A stretch of 64,000 bases of DNA from Colletotrichum lupini (GCF_023278565.1 NC_064677.1:2480001-2544000); one strand, 5' to 3'. Numbered from the stretch's first letter, positions 36,157-46,709 are shown. A program made the numbers and translations. The notes: generated from the sequence alone by a model not told the origin.

Positions 36157-36191
<35 letters not shown>
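36049..36191. repeat. Poly-C tract (poly-G on the minus strand)
   Basis: Five cytosine runs of about 22, 30, 15, 15 and 34 bases, separated by AAA, AA, a 17-base A/C-rich spacer (36121-36137) and AAACA. The minus strand is therefore almost pure G and could form G-quadruplexes; the plus strand could form i-motifs. Run lengths in such tracts are error-prone in assemblies. Confidence 0.9.
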
Positions 36192-36200
<9 letters not shown>

Positions 36201-36392
36201 CCCCTGTCGATCCAGCCCCTGCAGTCGAACAAGCTCCGGCCCCACGATACAAAAGTTGGAGAGCTTCCACTCCGGCTCAAAAAGCTCCGCAGTCCGTCCT
36301 CCGAACGTCACCCACGCATACCCAGCACAAAACGACTCGTCAACAACTCATTCGGCATACCTTCCTCCAACGACCGAACCCCCCCCTCCACA

Positions 36393-37453
36393 ATGGCCAA
36401 CCCAAACGACCCGCCCCTGGACGAGATCCAATGGCGCGCCCCCGACATCGCGGCCTCGATGCAGGGCATCCACTCCAACAGCGTGCTCTTCTACTTTGCC
36501 GAGTCGCCCTTTTTCGACCGTCAGTCCAACAACGCCGTCATCACGAACCAGGCCATGTTCAACCCGGCCTTACTCAAGAACCTCGCCACGCGCGAGGCGT
36601 TCGAGAGCGAGCTCGACAAGATGGCCGGCCTCGAGTTCAGGGTCCTGCACGCGCCCGCCGACATGGTCATGGGCACGGGCGTGTGGACGATTGTGAAGCA
36701 GACGAGGCAGAAGAACCTCGACCGCGGGCGCATGGAGACGAAGCCATTGGCGTATTACTTTGTCGTCGGCGAGAATATCTATCAGGCGCCGACGCTGGGC
36801 GATCTTCTCAGTTCGAGGATTGTAAGTCCCCACTTCCCTCCCTCTCTCCCACGAGAGATAGCATTCTTCTTGAAGGATGATGGACTCTGACACCATGCTA
36901 GGAATCAATTGCCGAATCAATGAGAAAGGTTCTTCCCGCGGCCGACAGCGTACGCAAGTGGACGCCCTCCCTAGGCCACGTCTACACCCAACCGACGCCC
37001 CCCTCAGCCCTCGCCCGCGCGAAAGATGGAGCGGCAGCGGCAGCAGCAGACACACCCGCCGCCGAAGGCGCAACGAACGGCAGCAAGACCTCGGCGGGCG
37101 GCAAAACAGGCAGCAACAGCAAAAAGGACTCGACGGCCAACGCGTTGGACAGGCTGGCGGAGGAGTCCTTTGCGATCCATATGCGCCACGGCGGCGACTA
37201 CTTTGACGAGAACCCGATCACGGGCAGGCCCGGCGACTTCCACTTTGCAAGCACGGGGCGCAAGGACAAGATTGCGCCGCCGCCTCCGCCATCGTCGGCG
37301 CAGCCCAAGCCGGTGATTAATACTAAGTTGGCGGAGGAGGCCAAGAAGGAGGGTAAGGAGGGCAAGAGTCCCAAGACGCCCAACGGACCGAAGCCGAAGA
37401 GGAAGAAGAGCAAGATTGCGACGCCGGCTACGACGCCTGGCCCGTCTTCGTGA
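36393..37453 (+). CDS. med6: Mediator complex subunit 6
   Basis: MED6 is a head-module subunit of Mediator, bridging activators and RNA polymerase II in the nucleus. Two exons (36393-36821, 36902-37453) join in phase to 326 residues. The start MANPNDPPLDEIQWRAPDI opens the conserved N-terminal domain. SVLFYFAESPFFDRQSNNAV, GLEFRVLHAP, GVWTIVKQTRQ and YYFVVGENIYQAPTLGDLLSSRI are the family blocks. The intron falls right after SSRI and joins to ESIAESMRK. The region after about residue 185 is a fungal-type disordered tail rich in Ala, Gly, Lys and Pro, with one more conserved patch (AEESFAIHMRHGGDYFDENPI-like) near 235-255. The tail ends in a lysine-rich stretch (KPKRKKSK) suggestive of nuclear import. 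Family call secure; upstream open frame through poly-C is not coding. Confidence 0.94.
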
Positions 37454-38061
37454 GAATTTGCTCCGGAGGACAAAAAGTAAAAAAGAAGAAGAGACGGATT
37501 CGACTCACTCATAGCGTTTTGATTTAGTAATGATACCCCCTTTTTGCCTAGGAAAGCATGCCTTCTATTGTTTTTCTTACAGAGAGAAAAAGAAAAAAGA
37601 CAAAAAACAACAATGGTCCGACCGATCGAGGAATCGAACTTGGATCCCGAAATAGACAGGAGTCTTCACTGCCTAACCGGGGCCTCTGCAGCCCGATGAA
37701 CCCCTCGACCATACGGCCCAGGTACTTGTTGTTGAGAGCTGGCGATGATTCATCGGCTATAGAGCCTCGCGGGTATCCTGCAGGTATTCCGAGGCGTCCC
37801 TCGCAGTGGATTGGGCTCGCGTACACTTTCCATCTCAGAACCTACCATGACCTGTGATCAGGAAAGAGGCGACGTACAGAGCTATAGCTAGAACAGGCAT
37901 TTCTTTTCAGCCCATCCCTCATATTTACTTAATGATCATGTACAATTCAAGCAGAGATCTGACATATATGGAAATCTATAGTCTTCGGCGCTCTTTAGAC
38001 CCCTAGAAAATGGTATCAAACATCATCGCTGAACTCCATTGAGCCTCTCTGAACCCCCCTT
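37454..38061. other. Intergenic; holds a degenerate tRNA-like patch (minus strand)
   Basis: 608 bases between convergent genes. On the minus strand an A-box-like TGGTCGAGGGG (about 37695-37705) and a B-box-like GTTCGATTCC (37631-37640) are followed by a T6 run near 37602-37607. Stems do not pair well enough for a tRNA call, so this may be a decayed Pol III element. Confidence 0.4.
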
Positions 38062-39050
38062 TCACTCCTCATCATCCTTCACCCACCCACTACTCTCCCT
38101 CAACCACGTCTCCCAGGTCTGCAACCTCGGCTCCATGCCCCTCAACATCGCAACATCAGCCTTATACCCTTCCTCCTCAAACCACTCCATACTCCTCCCG
38201 GCATCCTCAAAGGCCCACCTCACACCCCGACCGACAACCCCCCACGTCCTCGGCATCCTCTGCCCCACAACCCTCTCAAATACCTCCTCCGCCTCGTCGA
38301 AACCAATCTCATCACCAGCGAGCCCCAGCGCCCTACCACCCCATCCTCCTCCTTCTTCCTCCGTACCAGGACCTTCTATCAGCGCCCGAGCCGCAAAGAG
38401 CCCGATATCCCTCGCGCTAACAAGCTGCATCTTCCTCCCACCCGCCGGCATCGTCGCCCACAGCCCGCCCATGACGGAGCCCATAACCCCCGCCTCGGCA
38501 CGGTAATTATCCATGAACCCGGCCGGCCTCAAGATCGTCCACCTGGTCTGCGTGCCGCGCGTCTTGTCGCGGAGGTAGACCTCGACGCGGTGCTTGGCCG
38601 CAAAGTGCGGCACGGGCGTCGGGTTCGTCCACGAGCGCTCGTCGCCCCCGCGGTCGACGCTCGAGAAGACGATGTGCGGTATCTTGTGGGCGATTGCTGC
38701 GTCGATGAGGGGTATGGCTTGCGCTTCGTCTCCGGGTGGGACGGTTACGAGGTAGAGGGCGGATATGTCTGGGTGGGAGGCGAAGATGGGCGTCGGGTTT
38801 TCGGGTGTGCCTTGGATGAGGGTTATTGGTGATGATGTTGGTGTTATTGTTGAAGAGGATACTGATGATTGACGATCTGTGAATAGTTTGAGGAGGGCTT
38901 GTGATTTGGGAGAGGATGGGGAGCGGGTGAGGAGCGGGTGAGGGCGAGGATTTGGGGCGGGTTGGTGGTTGAGGCGAGGGCTGCGATTGTTGCGCTTCCC
39001 GTCTGGCCGGTTGCGCCGACGATGAGGATTGTTGGTGTTATAGATGTCAT
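38062..39050 (-). pseudogene. NmrA-like NAD(P)-binding protein, frameshifted by an 11-base duplication
   Basis: The start at 39050 (MTSITPTILIVGATGQTGS) carries the Rossmann dinucleotide-binding motif GATGQTGS. The frame then meets a perfect tandem duplication of 11 bases (GAGCGGGTGAG at 38921-38931 and 38932-38942 on the plus strand), after which it runs to an early stop at 38844. The rest of the protein continues in another frame to the stop at 38062: LYLVTVPPGDEA, IPHIVFSSVDRGGDERSW, TRWTILRPAGFMDNYR, ARDIGLFAARAL. Taking one duplicate copy as extra would rejoin the frames at LALTRS with no other change, and the intact gene would be about 325 residues, normal for NmrA-like proteins. No intron signals could remove it. 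NmrA-like proteins are redox sensors or reductases. It is either a recent null allele or an assembly error; no other damage is seen. Confidence 0.75.
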
Positions 39051-39669
39051 TGTTAGCGATAGTTATTCTGGATTGGACTTTCATCTGGACTGCTCTAGAT
39101 TGTTATTCCAATGTAGCGAGCGAAAGGCGTCTTACATATAGTATAATGAGAGTGTAGATCATGGAGACTTTTCGGGTACTTTGACTGGCGTCGTATTGCG
39201 CTAGTCTTTCTATTCTAATACTAGGATAAATACCGTGAGAAGATCACCGCCCGGACGTTGCGCAACAAGAAGAAAACATTTCGGAGACTTTGTTATTTTG
39301 ACTTTAGTGATTTTCTGCCAAGACTGCAACATTACGCGCACTACATTTCGCCCTTACTTCGACTACGATTCTCCCAGGACTTAGACAACACAGCCCCGAG
39401 CAATGGCAAGATGAGCGCCATGAGTTCACTCTGGATCGACACAAGTGACTGTATTGATAAATTGCCATTGCGACTTTCTGTCGAAGGACTCGAAACAGTG
39501 AGGTCTATTTTCCGATCTCAATTTGTTCGCCAGGCTTCTCTTCAACTGGCTTCTTCATGGCCAATGTTCTCTATAGGCAATTTTCCTGTTCCCATCTATC
39601 TATTTCTCTCGTTCATCCTCATTCTTACTATTCAACAGGCTACACCAAGGGAGTCAATGAGGCTCGGCC
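39051..39669. other. Intergenic, no gene seen
   Basis: About 620 bases between two minus-strand genes, thus the promoter side of the NmrA-like gene and 3' side of the SDR. A plus-strand frame at 39258-39677 has one hydrophobic stretch but no recognisable family. Confidence 0.4.
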
Positions 39670-40828
39670 TTAGTTGATAACGTAGCCGCCGTCAACAGAC
39701 AACGAGGCGCCGTGGATAAAAGACGCCTTAGAACTGCAGAGGAATAAGACGGCATCGGCGACTTCTTGCGGCGTTCCTTTCCGCTTCATTGGCGCTACTG
39801 CGATCATGGGATCATCTGATGAGACTTCACTTGTCATGGGCGTGCTGGATTGTCTCGGTCAGTTCTCATGATCAACACCCTTCATCCGGTTTTCTCCCAG
39901 AACTTACTCAATGATCCCTGGACACACGCAGTTGACGCGGATATTATACTTTGCATACTACTAGCTGTCAGACTCGGAGTCTCTCGTCGTAGAAGGAAAC
40001 CCACATCGATGGCATCGCTTCTCGTCATACTTAAGATAGCCGCCTTGGATGCGTTGTAGGCCGCTATCATTGTTGTTAGCTGTGGTCCTTCACACATGGA
40101 AATGAAAGAGGCATTCTCGGCTTGGACTCACGTGTCTCTGGCCGGCTAACCAGGCTGAGATTACTCGCAACATTGACAATGACCCCCCGGTTCCCTGGTC
40201 TGCCGTCGTGCGTCTTCATGGATTCCTGCTTAATCATATGCGTGAGCTCCGCCCGCGAGCATAGCCATGTGCCGCGGTAGTTGATGTTGGTGATCTCGTC
40301 AAACTCGGCGGGCGTCAGGAGGTGCGACGGTGCCTTTGGTCCAAACATGCCTTCAAGTTACCGTCATTAATCTTCCCGATATGCTTAGGGATGTCGCAAA
40401 ACAATCTTGAATAGACTCACCAGCACAGTTAACTGCATAATCGATCCGGCCCCATTCCTCTACAACATTCTCCATACACGATGCAATGTCCTCGTCGTTG
40501 CGGTTGTCAATCTCCATGACAAAAGTGCGCGTCTCCCCGTTGGCCTCCCGGCACATGCGAGCCGTCTCCAGCGCGCCGTCCTCATCTCTGTCGAGCAGAG
40601 CGATGCGCTTGCAGCCCTCACGGGCGAATGAGATTGCCACCTGGCGGCCGATGCCTGAGATCACTCTGTCAGTCCCAGGCTTGCATTCCATCTCATCCTC
40701 CCTCTCACCCATTTCTTGATTTCATAATTGGATGTTATGGCGTTCAGGAGCCAGAGATTTTGACGTGTGACTTTACCTGAAGCAGCGCCTGTGACCACGG
40801 CGACGCCTGAGAAGAGTGTCATTTTCAT
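39670..40828 (-). CDS. Short-chain dehydrogenase/reductase (classical SDR)
   Basis: NAD(P)-dependent oxidoreductase of unknown substrate. Six exons join in phase (40828-40777, 40654-40421, 40350-40132, 40063-40005, 39948-39908, 39844-39670) to about 259 residues, the usual length. [10 protein letters not shown] spans the first intron and is the TGxxxGxG cofactor motif. LLDRDEDGA follows, with the Asp at the end of strand 2 that usually favours NAD. NCAG (NAG-type motif) is split by intron 2. The catalytic Ser is likely in NVASNLS, and AYNASK gives Yxxx[14 protein letters not shown] and the C-terminal [12 protein letters not shown] are further family blocks. The start is uncertain: two ATGs further upstream in the same frame (40852 and 40912) are possible, but [14 protein letters not shown] gives the normal spacing to strand 1. 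The donor of exon 4 is GTGGGT, weaker than the others. Confidence 0.88.
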
Positions 40829-41910
40829 CTCAATCTCGCGGAGGGCGCTCATGCATTCGTCAATGAGGGCTTCGTTTTCCTTCCAGGTCGACCTTTGCTG
40901 TTGCAATATCATCGGAGCCAGGTCCGCAAGAGGGAAGGGGGACTCTCTGTAAGTAACGACGGTCCTGTGACGGGTACGGGATTGCGTAAGAGCTCTCTAA
41001 TCCACACTCGAGCAGAGTGAATTCCAAATTGAAACGGCTATGTAAACAAAAAATAAGTTTGGCGTATGAATCAGCAACAGGTAAAGCTTGTTGGTCGTCG
41101 TCGTCACGATAGTCGGCTATACCTAATCTGCTATCTTGGGCTTCACTTCGGCTTCGTTCAGAAAGATTATAAATTTGGTATTCCTTCGATGAACGAATAG
41201 AATCGACGACAAATGACACTAGAACAAACGGAAAACGTCCTTCTCGAAGGAAAACGACAGTGCAAGTCAAGTCTCGCTCGGGCCCGGCCACGGGCGTGCA
41301 TCTGCAGCTTTACCCGCTTCACAATTTCCTTCGTCCGAAGTTCCCTTAGGGCCACCCGTGTCCGAGTGCGTGTGCCGTGTATTACTCGAGGCCTGAATCT
41401 CAGACTTGTCTTCCCCCCCTCCCCTTTCATCCGCGAACGAGCCGATGAAGACAGAAAGACGGAGAAGGAGGGAGGAGAACGCATGGTCCATACTGAGTGC
41501 GAAGAGAACCCCTGTGTCGGAAAAAGAAGGTTCAGGTTTATGAACCGATTCAACCGGCCCAGCTCGCCACGTGTTTGGATCACCGGCCGGTTTTGACTCT
41601 TGTTTTGGGAGGTTTGGCATTCGGGCGAGGAGGAGTTTCCATCCAAAGGTACCGTCTCACCCGATTCGCTTATGTAGAAGCGGCTCTGCCGGTACGACTG
41701 GCGAAGGACTGAATCAGAGGGGGAAGAACTGACTCTAGTCGGCCCCGTATTGTAGTTTCGACTCATTGAGAGAAGCCGAATTTTTAACACCGTAAATCAA
41801 CGATTCATTATCGCCGCCAAGGTGGAGATGACAGAGTAACAGTGAATGTCTTGTGACACATTCTATTCTTTTGAAAATATGCTTATACCAAATTTTGATT
41901 CCCCTGCGTT
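40829..41910. other. Intergenic, SDR promoter and DHR1 3' flank
   Basis: About 1.1 kb without a gene. A CACGTG lies at 41568-41573. A second-strand frame at 41167-41790 has no recognisable family. Confidence 0.4.
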
Positions 41911-44900
41911 TCATTCAACAACCCATCCCTTACCAGCAACCCTGCGCTGCACGACCTTCTTCATCGGCAACGGCCACCCCTGACCACCGACCCCTTCGGC
42001 CCTGAGGTACGGCACAACCCACACCTCGCGCGTATTCGCCGTCGACGAAATCTCCTTGACCGGCTTCCCGTAGCTCACGAGCGGCGTGCCCTTGGCCAAG
42101 CTCGCGAGCTGCCCGCCCGTGACGTCCGTAAGCGCGAGCATCCTGGTCTTGGGCGTCTTGTTCACGTCTGCGCCCTGCGTCGCGCGCTGAAGCTGCGAGT
42201 ACACGACGAACTCGGGGCACTCGGCCGGGCTGAGGTGGGCGAGCGGCGACGTCGGGTGGATGTAGATGTACTTCTCCGCGCCGTGGCCGACGCCGAGCGG
42301 CGAGAGCGGGATGTAGGGCACGTCGATGGCGCGGCCGGGCTTGCGCGTCACCTCGGGCGGCACGGGGGCCTTGTCGGCGCGGAGGGCGACGTGGTCGATG
42401 AAGCCGGCGGCCACCATCTGCTTGAGGTAGGCAACCTGCTTGTCCGAGGGAGCGTCGAGCCGGTCCTGGTATTTGAGGTTCTTGAAGGCGGGGATGTTGG
42501 CGCGGAGGAGCTCGGTGATTTGCTGGCGCAGCTGCGTCACCTCCTTCAAGACCTTGTACCGGACGAAGTGATCCTCGCACCACTTCTCCGTCGGGTCATG
42601 GGCGTACTCGCCGACGACCTGGAGGAGCTTGATGGCGTCGGACCTGTCGTCCAGGTAGCAGAAGTTCTTGTGCGCGGCGTTGAAGAGGCGCCTGATGTTG
42701 GCCTGGCGATCCTCGGCGATGATGTCGGCGGTGCGGCGGAACTCAGACTCGTCACGCGCCTCAAGAGAGGGGATTGCCTGGTGTTCCGGGACAAAGACCT
42801 CAGCGGCCGAGAGCGCCGCCACCATCATGATGGTATACGGCAGGCAGTCGTGCTGGTGGCCGACAAGGAGGATGCGGGCGAAGCGGGGCGAGAGCGGGAA
42901 GATGGACATTGTCGATCCGATTTTTGTGATTTGGCCTTCCGGCGCGATGGCCGAGAGGTAGGTGAGCAGCTTCTCGGCCTGGCGGAGACCCATACGGTTC
43001 GGCGGCGTCGGGAAGGGGAAGTTGACGACGTTGGAGAGGTTCATCGCCTTGAGCTGGAGCACGACGCCGTCGACGGGCATCCGCAGGATCTCGGGGTCCG
43101 TGAACTCGGGCAGGTCTCTCTCGTAGACGGCCGAGGAGTAGAGTCTGTAGCAGTGACCGGGCCCCGTACGACCGGCACGACCAGCGCGCTGACTGGCACT
43201 GGCCTTGCTGATCCAGCCGATTTCGTAGGTTTGCACTCCGCTGAAGCGATCGTATTGGCGTTCTTTGGACCGGCCACAGTCAAAGACGTAACGGATGCCC
43301 GGAATCGTCAAACTGGTTTCCGCAACGTTGGTTGCCAGGATGACCTGACGGTGGTTTTCGGGAGGATCCTCAAATACCCTCATCTGCTCCTTAGTTGGCA
43401 GGAGAGAGTAAAGAGGTAAGACTTGCATATTCATGGGCCCCGTTTCTCCCTCCTCTCCTTCAATTTCGAACTCCTTGTCGTCCTCGTGCTCCATGTCCTC
43501 ATCCTCATCGAGGCCGTCATCGATGTCGGCACCGATGACATCGTCAACCTCGCCAAAGTCGATATCTTCGACTTCCATGGGCGCATCGGTGGCCGAGATC
43601 TGGACCTTGGGTGCGCTGGCTTCTGTGAAGCCACCAAATGCTTCCCTCAGGCGCTTGCTCAGATACCTAATCTCGTTTTGGCCGGTAAGGAACACCAAAA
43701 AGCCTCCTGGCGGTAGCTTCCGGTGACCACGCATAATCTTGTTAAAGGCCTCCTCGACGAAGTCGGACTGTGTCCGCCTTGCAAAGTGAATTGTGACGGG
43801 ATGCTGCCGTCCTTCGACTTCAACCACAGGAGGCGGGGTGGGGAATAGTGTGGTATTGTTGGTCATGTCTTCGACTCTTAGCGTCGCGGACATGATGATG
43901 ATCTTGAGTGGCTTGATCGAAGGATCCACCTTGTCGTCGCCCTTGCGAATATTATTGATACGACTCAGCATTCCAATGAGGATATCTGTGTTGACACTTC
44001 TTTCGTGAGCTTCGTCGATAATGATTGCCGAGTATTTCTTCAGAGAGAAGTCTTGCCCCATCTCTCGCAGCAACACACCATCCGTCATAAACTTGATGGC
44101 CGTCTTGGCCGAAGCTGTACCCTCGAATCGGATCTGGTATCCCACTCTGTCCGAGTGGTCGCCTAGTTCTTGCGCAACACGTTTTGACATGCTCACGGCA
44201 GCAACTCGTCGGGGTTGCGTGACGCCAATCATGCCCGGAGTAGCAGAGCCAGGAGAACCGTACCCGGCCTCGTACAAGAATTGCGGCACCTGAGTTGTCT
44301 TACCGGAACCTGTAGAACCGCATACGACGACAATGTCGTTATTGTGAATCATCTCCATAATCTTCTGTTCCTCAGTGACCACCGGAAGTTTCATGCGGAC
44401 TTCCTGGATATCTGGCGTTCTCGTCACAGCAACTGCGTATGCCTTGCGTGCAAGGTTTGTTGTCGGCTGTAGTTCCTGAGGTAGTGGTTCCTGCTCAAGC
44501 GGGCGTGGCTCAAAATTCTCTGGCCTAGGAATTTCCAGTGCTGTGGAGGCCTCTGTTGTTCCTTCAAAACCAAGGGCTTCGTTTCTTTGCGCAAGAGCCC
44601 AAGCCTTGAAGGCAGACTGCCTTGTGCTGGTAGACTCTTCTTCATCGTCCTCGCTTTCGTCTTCATCTTCGTCGTCTTCCTCAGACTCTTCGGATCCTTC
44701 GCTTGATTCTTCAGACTCCTCGGCTGAATCGTCATCCTCATCGCTTGAACTGTTCTCTGCGTCATCGCTCAAACCATTCCATTCGTCCTCTGCATCCTTC
44801 GCTTTCTCCGGTTCAGCGATGGAGAATTTGGAGGTCACGCCGCCTCTCTTTTGACGCTTCTGAAGCACTGGTCGTCCTGAATCATCGACATCTAATGGAC

Positions 44901-45552
44901 GCTTCAGACCAGAGCCTACAGATGCGGCGAGTTGCGGTTCCGGCTTTGATGCAGGTGCGGGTGTAGTTGTCGGTTCAGGTGCTGGTACTTGTGGAGGCGG
45001 TACTGGTGTTGATTTCGCTTTCGCTGCTGATACCGGCACAGGTGCCTTGACTACAGCCTTAGAAGCTTTCGGCTTGGGTGCCTTTGAAGTGTCATCTACG
45101 CTGTCGTCAGAATCCACCTCGGGGGCCTCCTCTCTCTCCTCATAAAGCAGCTCCTCGGCATCCGCGTCGACTGCCAACCCGGCGTTCTTCTCCCGCAACG
45201 CCCTCGTCAAAGCCTGGCGTTTGGACTCCTTGCCCTGGCCGAGAGTCTTGGTGCTCGTGAACAAGCTCGTGTCGACCTTTTGCTGCGCGAGCTTGGCGAG
45301 GATTTCGCGATTCTCATCTTTGCGAAGCTTATTGGTGATGTACTTTTCCAACCGCTTCGCCTTCTTGCCGCTGGCCTTGGCACCGTCTCCTTGCAATTCG
45401 GCCTTGAGCTGCGCTCTCTTTTCCTGGAGACGCTTCTGGTCTTCGGGGAGAATCTCATCCGCATTCGAGTCCTGGGGGATGATGCCGTTCTCCTTGGCCC
45501 TCTCGCGGGCGAGCACCTTGTGCTTTCGTTGCCTTGGGACGAATTTTCCCAT
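41911..45552 (-). CDS. dhr1: DEAH-box RNA helicase DHR1/ECM16 (DHX37 homologue)
   Basis: ATP-dependent helicase of the small-subunit processome; in yeast Dhr1 unwinds U3 snoRNA from pre-18S rRNA in the nucleolus. One exon of 1213 residues. The start at 45552 (MGKFVPRQRKHKVLARERA) is the family start, with a basic head. The first 370 residues are charged and hold a long Asp/Glu/Ser run. The helicase core has motif I GSTGSGKTTQ (about 409), TQPRRVAAVSM (Ia), the DEAH box IIIDEAHER (about 512), SATLRVEDM (III), FLTGQNEIRYL, ATNVAETSLTIPG (V) and QRAGRAGRTGPGH (VI, near 790). The acidic insert between motifs III and V (DDGLDEDEDMEHEDDKE) is usual for the Dhr1 branch. Helicase-associated and OB-fold domains follow, ending RRVAGKGWVVE. 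It is divergent from the PAC3-like gene. Secure to the DHR1 level. Confidence 0.95.
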   Translation of the reverse strand: MGKFVPRQRKHKVLARERAKENGIIPQDSNADEILPEDQKRLQEKRAQLKAELQGDGAKASGKKAKRLEKYITNKLRKDENREILAKLAQQKVDTSLFTSTKTLGQGKESKRQALTRALREKNAGLAVDADAEELLYEEREEAPEVDSDDSVDDTSKAPKPKASKAVVKAPVPVSAAKAKSTPVPPPQVPAPEPTTTPAPASKPEPQLAASVGSGLKRPLDVDDSGRPVLQKRQKRGGVTSKFSIAEPEKAKDAEDEWNGLSDDAENSSSDEDDDSAEESEESSEGSEESEEDDEDEDESEDDEEESTSTRQSAFKAWALAQRNEALGFEGTTEASTALEIPRPENFEPRPLEQEPLPQELQPTTNLARKAYAVAVTRTPDIQEVRMKLPVVTEEQKIMEMIHNNDIVVVCGSTGSGKTTQVPQFLYEAGYGSPGSATPGMIGVTQPRRVAAVSMSKRVAQELGDHSDRVGYQIRFEGTASAKTAIKFMTDGVLLREMGQDFSLKKYSAIIIDEAHERSVNTDILIGMLSRINNIRKGDDKVDPSIKPLKIIIMSATLRVEDMTNNTTLFPTPPPVVEVEGRQHPVTIHFARRTQSDFVEEAFNKIMRGHRKLPPGGFLVFLTGQNEIRYLSKRLREAFGGFTEASAPKVQISATDAPMEVEDIDFGEVDDVIGADIDDGLDEDEDMEHEDDKEFEIEGEEGETGPMNMQVLPLYSLLPTKEQMRVFEDPPENHRQVILATNVAETSLTIPGIRYVFDCGRSKERQYDRFSGVQTYEIGWISKASASQRAGRAGRTGPGHCYRLYSSAVYERDLPEFTDPEILRMPVDGVVLQLKAMNLSNVVNFPFPTPPNRMGLRQAEKLLTYLSAIAPEGQITKIGSTMSIFPLSPRFARILLVGHQHDCLPYTIMMVAALSAAEVFVPEHQAIPSLEARDESEFRRTADIIAEDRQANIRRLFNAAHKNFCYLDDRSDAIKLLQVVGEYAHDPTEKWCEDHFVRYKVLKEVTQLRQQITELLRANIPAFKNLKYQDRLDAPSDKQVAYLKQMVAAGFIDHVALRADKAPVPPEVTRKPGRAIDVPYIPLSPLGVGHGAEKYIYIHPTSPLAHLSPAECPEFVVYSQLQRATQGADVNKTPKTRMLALTDVTGGQLASLAKGTPLVSYGKPVKEISSTANTREVWVVPYLRAEGVGGQGWPLPMKKVVQRRVAGKGWVVE

Positions 45553-46204
45553 CTTGATTGATGTGACAATGACAAGTTCGAATTTGTCTTCAATGCAGAT
45601 CCTTCGTGGCGTGAGTGGTGCTGCTTTGGACCGAAGCAAAAGTCGCTGTTTCTTATGCGGCCTCTCACCTCACTGGGAAAAGTTTAGGTGGATGAGACTG
45701 AGATTCGTTGCTGATCCAGGTGAAATTAGATCAAGCCGTGGAAGCCTAGAAAAGCGATCGAATTTTGGAAAAATGCGTTGCAAAACAATTGTCAATGACG
45801 CCAGGAAATTGGCATTTTAACAAGGGTATCAAGATTAGGAGATGCACGTGAAGTATAATCTCATGTTTCTCTCACTCAACGCTGAGGGTCGCTAAGATGC
45901 GCCGCCAAATTCTGGAAATTTTTGGATGGAAAAGGTTCTGCCGGGTTGACCGCCGGGTCTCCAGCTATTTTGGGCCTAGTGCGGGGCGATCCACACCCCT
46001 GTCACCCGCTGCTGTGGGTTCGACGAGTCCCTCACTGGCTGCAGTCCGAGTTGACCTACAAGTCCAACTTGAGACTTTAATAAACGATTTACATCATACG
46101 CCTACACGATCAAATAGTAAAGTCAATTCCAAAAATCGAGAAGACTCATCATAAAATCATTCTACCCTCCCCCCCAAAGATACTATCTCGGGACACCCAA
46201 CACG
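45553..46204. promoter_or_regulatory. Shared upstream region of dhr1 and PAC3-like genes
   Basis: 652 bases between divergent starts. It holds a CACGTG at 45845-45850. Such divergent pairs of ribosome and proteasome assembly genes could share a promoter; that is inference from spacing only. Confidence 0.45.
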
Positions 46205-46709
46205 ATGGAACCTCAGGGAATCAGAGAAGAAGCCTTCCCCGCACGAAGCAGGCAGGAAACGGGAACAGTAAACGGCGTCCCAACAGAAGTCACTTCAGTC
46301 TCCTTTTCCGACAAGTTCGTATTGACAATCTCACAAGATGGCAAGCTCTCACAATGGGTGCGTCCTCGAAGTTTCCCTGGGCTTTATCCAAAATTGATTT
46401 TACTGACCATTCTCAAAGATCCAAGTACCTTTGCAAGCTTCCACAGGCGGCATGGTTGACCTGAGCCTGCCTTCAACCAGCGGGGGCCTTCTCCCATCGG
46501 TCCACCTAACGCCCAAGACTCTTCTCGGAGGTGGAGGTGATGAGAGAGAAACTTTGGGGCAGCTCTACGCAGCACAGATTGCCAGTCTCATGTCCACGAG
46601 AGATCCCGAGGATCGCAGGACGCTCGTGGTGGGACTGGGGCTCACTAAGGTCGACACTGAGCGGGAAGCTTTTTTCGATACAGTCGAGTTGGTTCAGAAG
46701 GTTCTGTGA
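46205..46709 (+). CDS. Proteasome assembly chaperone 3-like protein
   Basis: Two exons (46205-46357, 46419-46709; intron of 61 bases, GTGCGT..AAAG) join in phase to 147 residues. PAC3-type chaperones pair with PAC4 to help build the 20S proteasome alpha ring. Family features: a central start GVPTEVTSVSFSDKFVLTIS like the human GVPTQVVCTAFS..., a loop, then LTPKTLLGGGGDE and LYAAQIASLM, and the end strand-helix RTLVVGLGLTKVDTEREAF. Length is near the usual 120-150. The acceptor AAAG is less common, but no better one keeps the frame. Sequence conservation in this family is low, so the name rests on fold-like order and the conserved GVPT and LLG blocks. Divergent with dhr1. Confidence 0.68.

Larger units (their letters stand above)
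35826..36392. promoter_or_regulatory. Bidirectional promoter region of MMtag and MED6 genes
   Basis: 567 bases separate two divergent start codons. It holds the 10-base palindrome ATCACGTGAT (36028-36037) and directly after it the poly-C tract (36049-36191). Open frames running through it translate to proline strings and are artefacts of the tract. Confidence 0.6.

Noticed and set aside
35936..36890. Proline-rich open frames through the poly-C tract
   Set aside because: Poly-C reads as proline in every frame, so stops are absent by composition. MED6 starts at 36393 with its conserved N-terminus.
39258..39677. Plus-strand open frame of 139 codons with one hydrophobic stretch
   Set aside because: It runs into the 3' end of the SDR on the other strand and has no family resemblance.
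38062..40828. NmrA-like gene and SDR as part of a secondary-metabolite cluster
   Set aside because: No backbone enzyme, transporter or pathway regulator is nearby; the neighbours are housekeeping genes.
42235..43419. Open frame of 394 codons on the plus strand
   Set aside because: It lies fully antisense within the DHR1 helicase gene, whose motifs are unambiguous; GC-rich third positions keep the opposite frame open.
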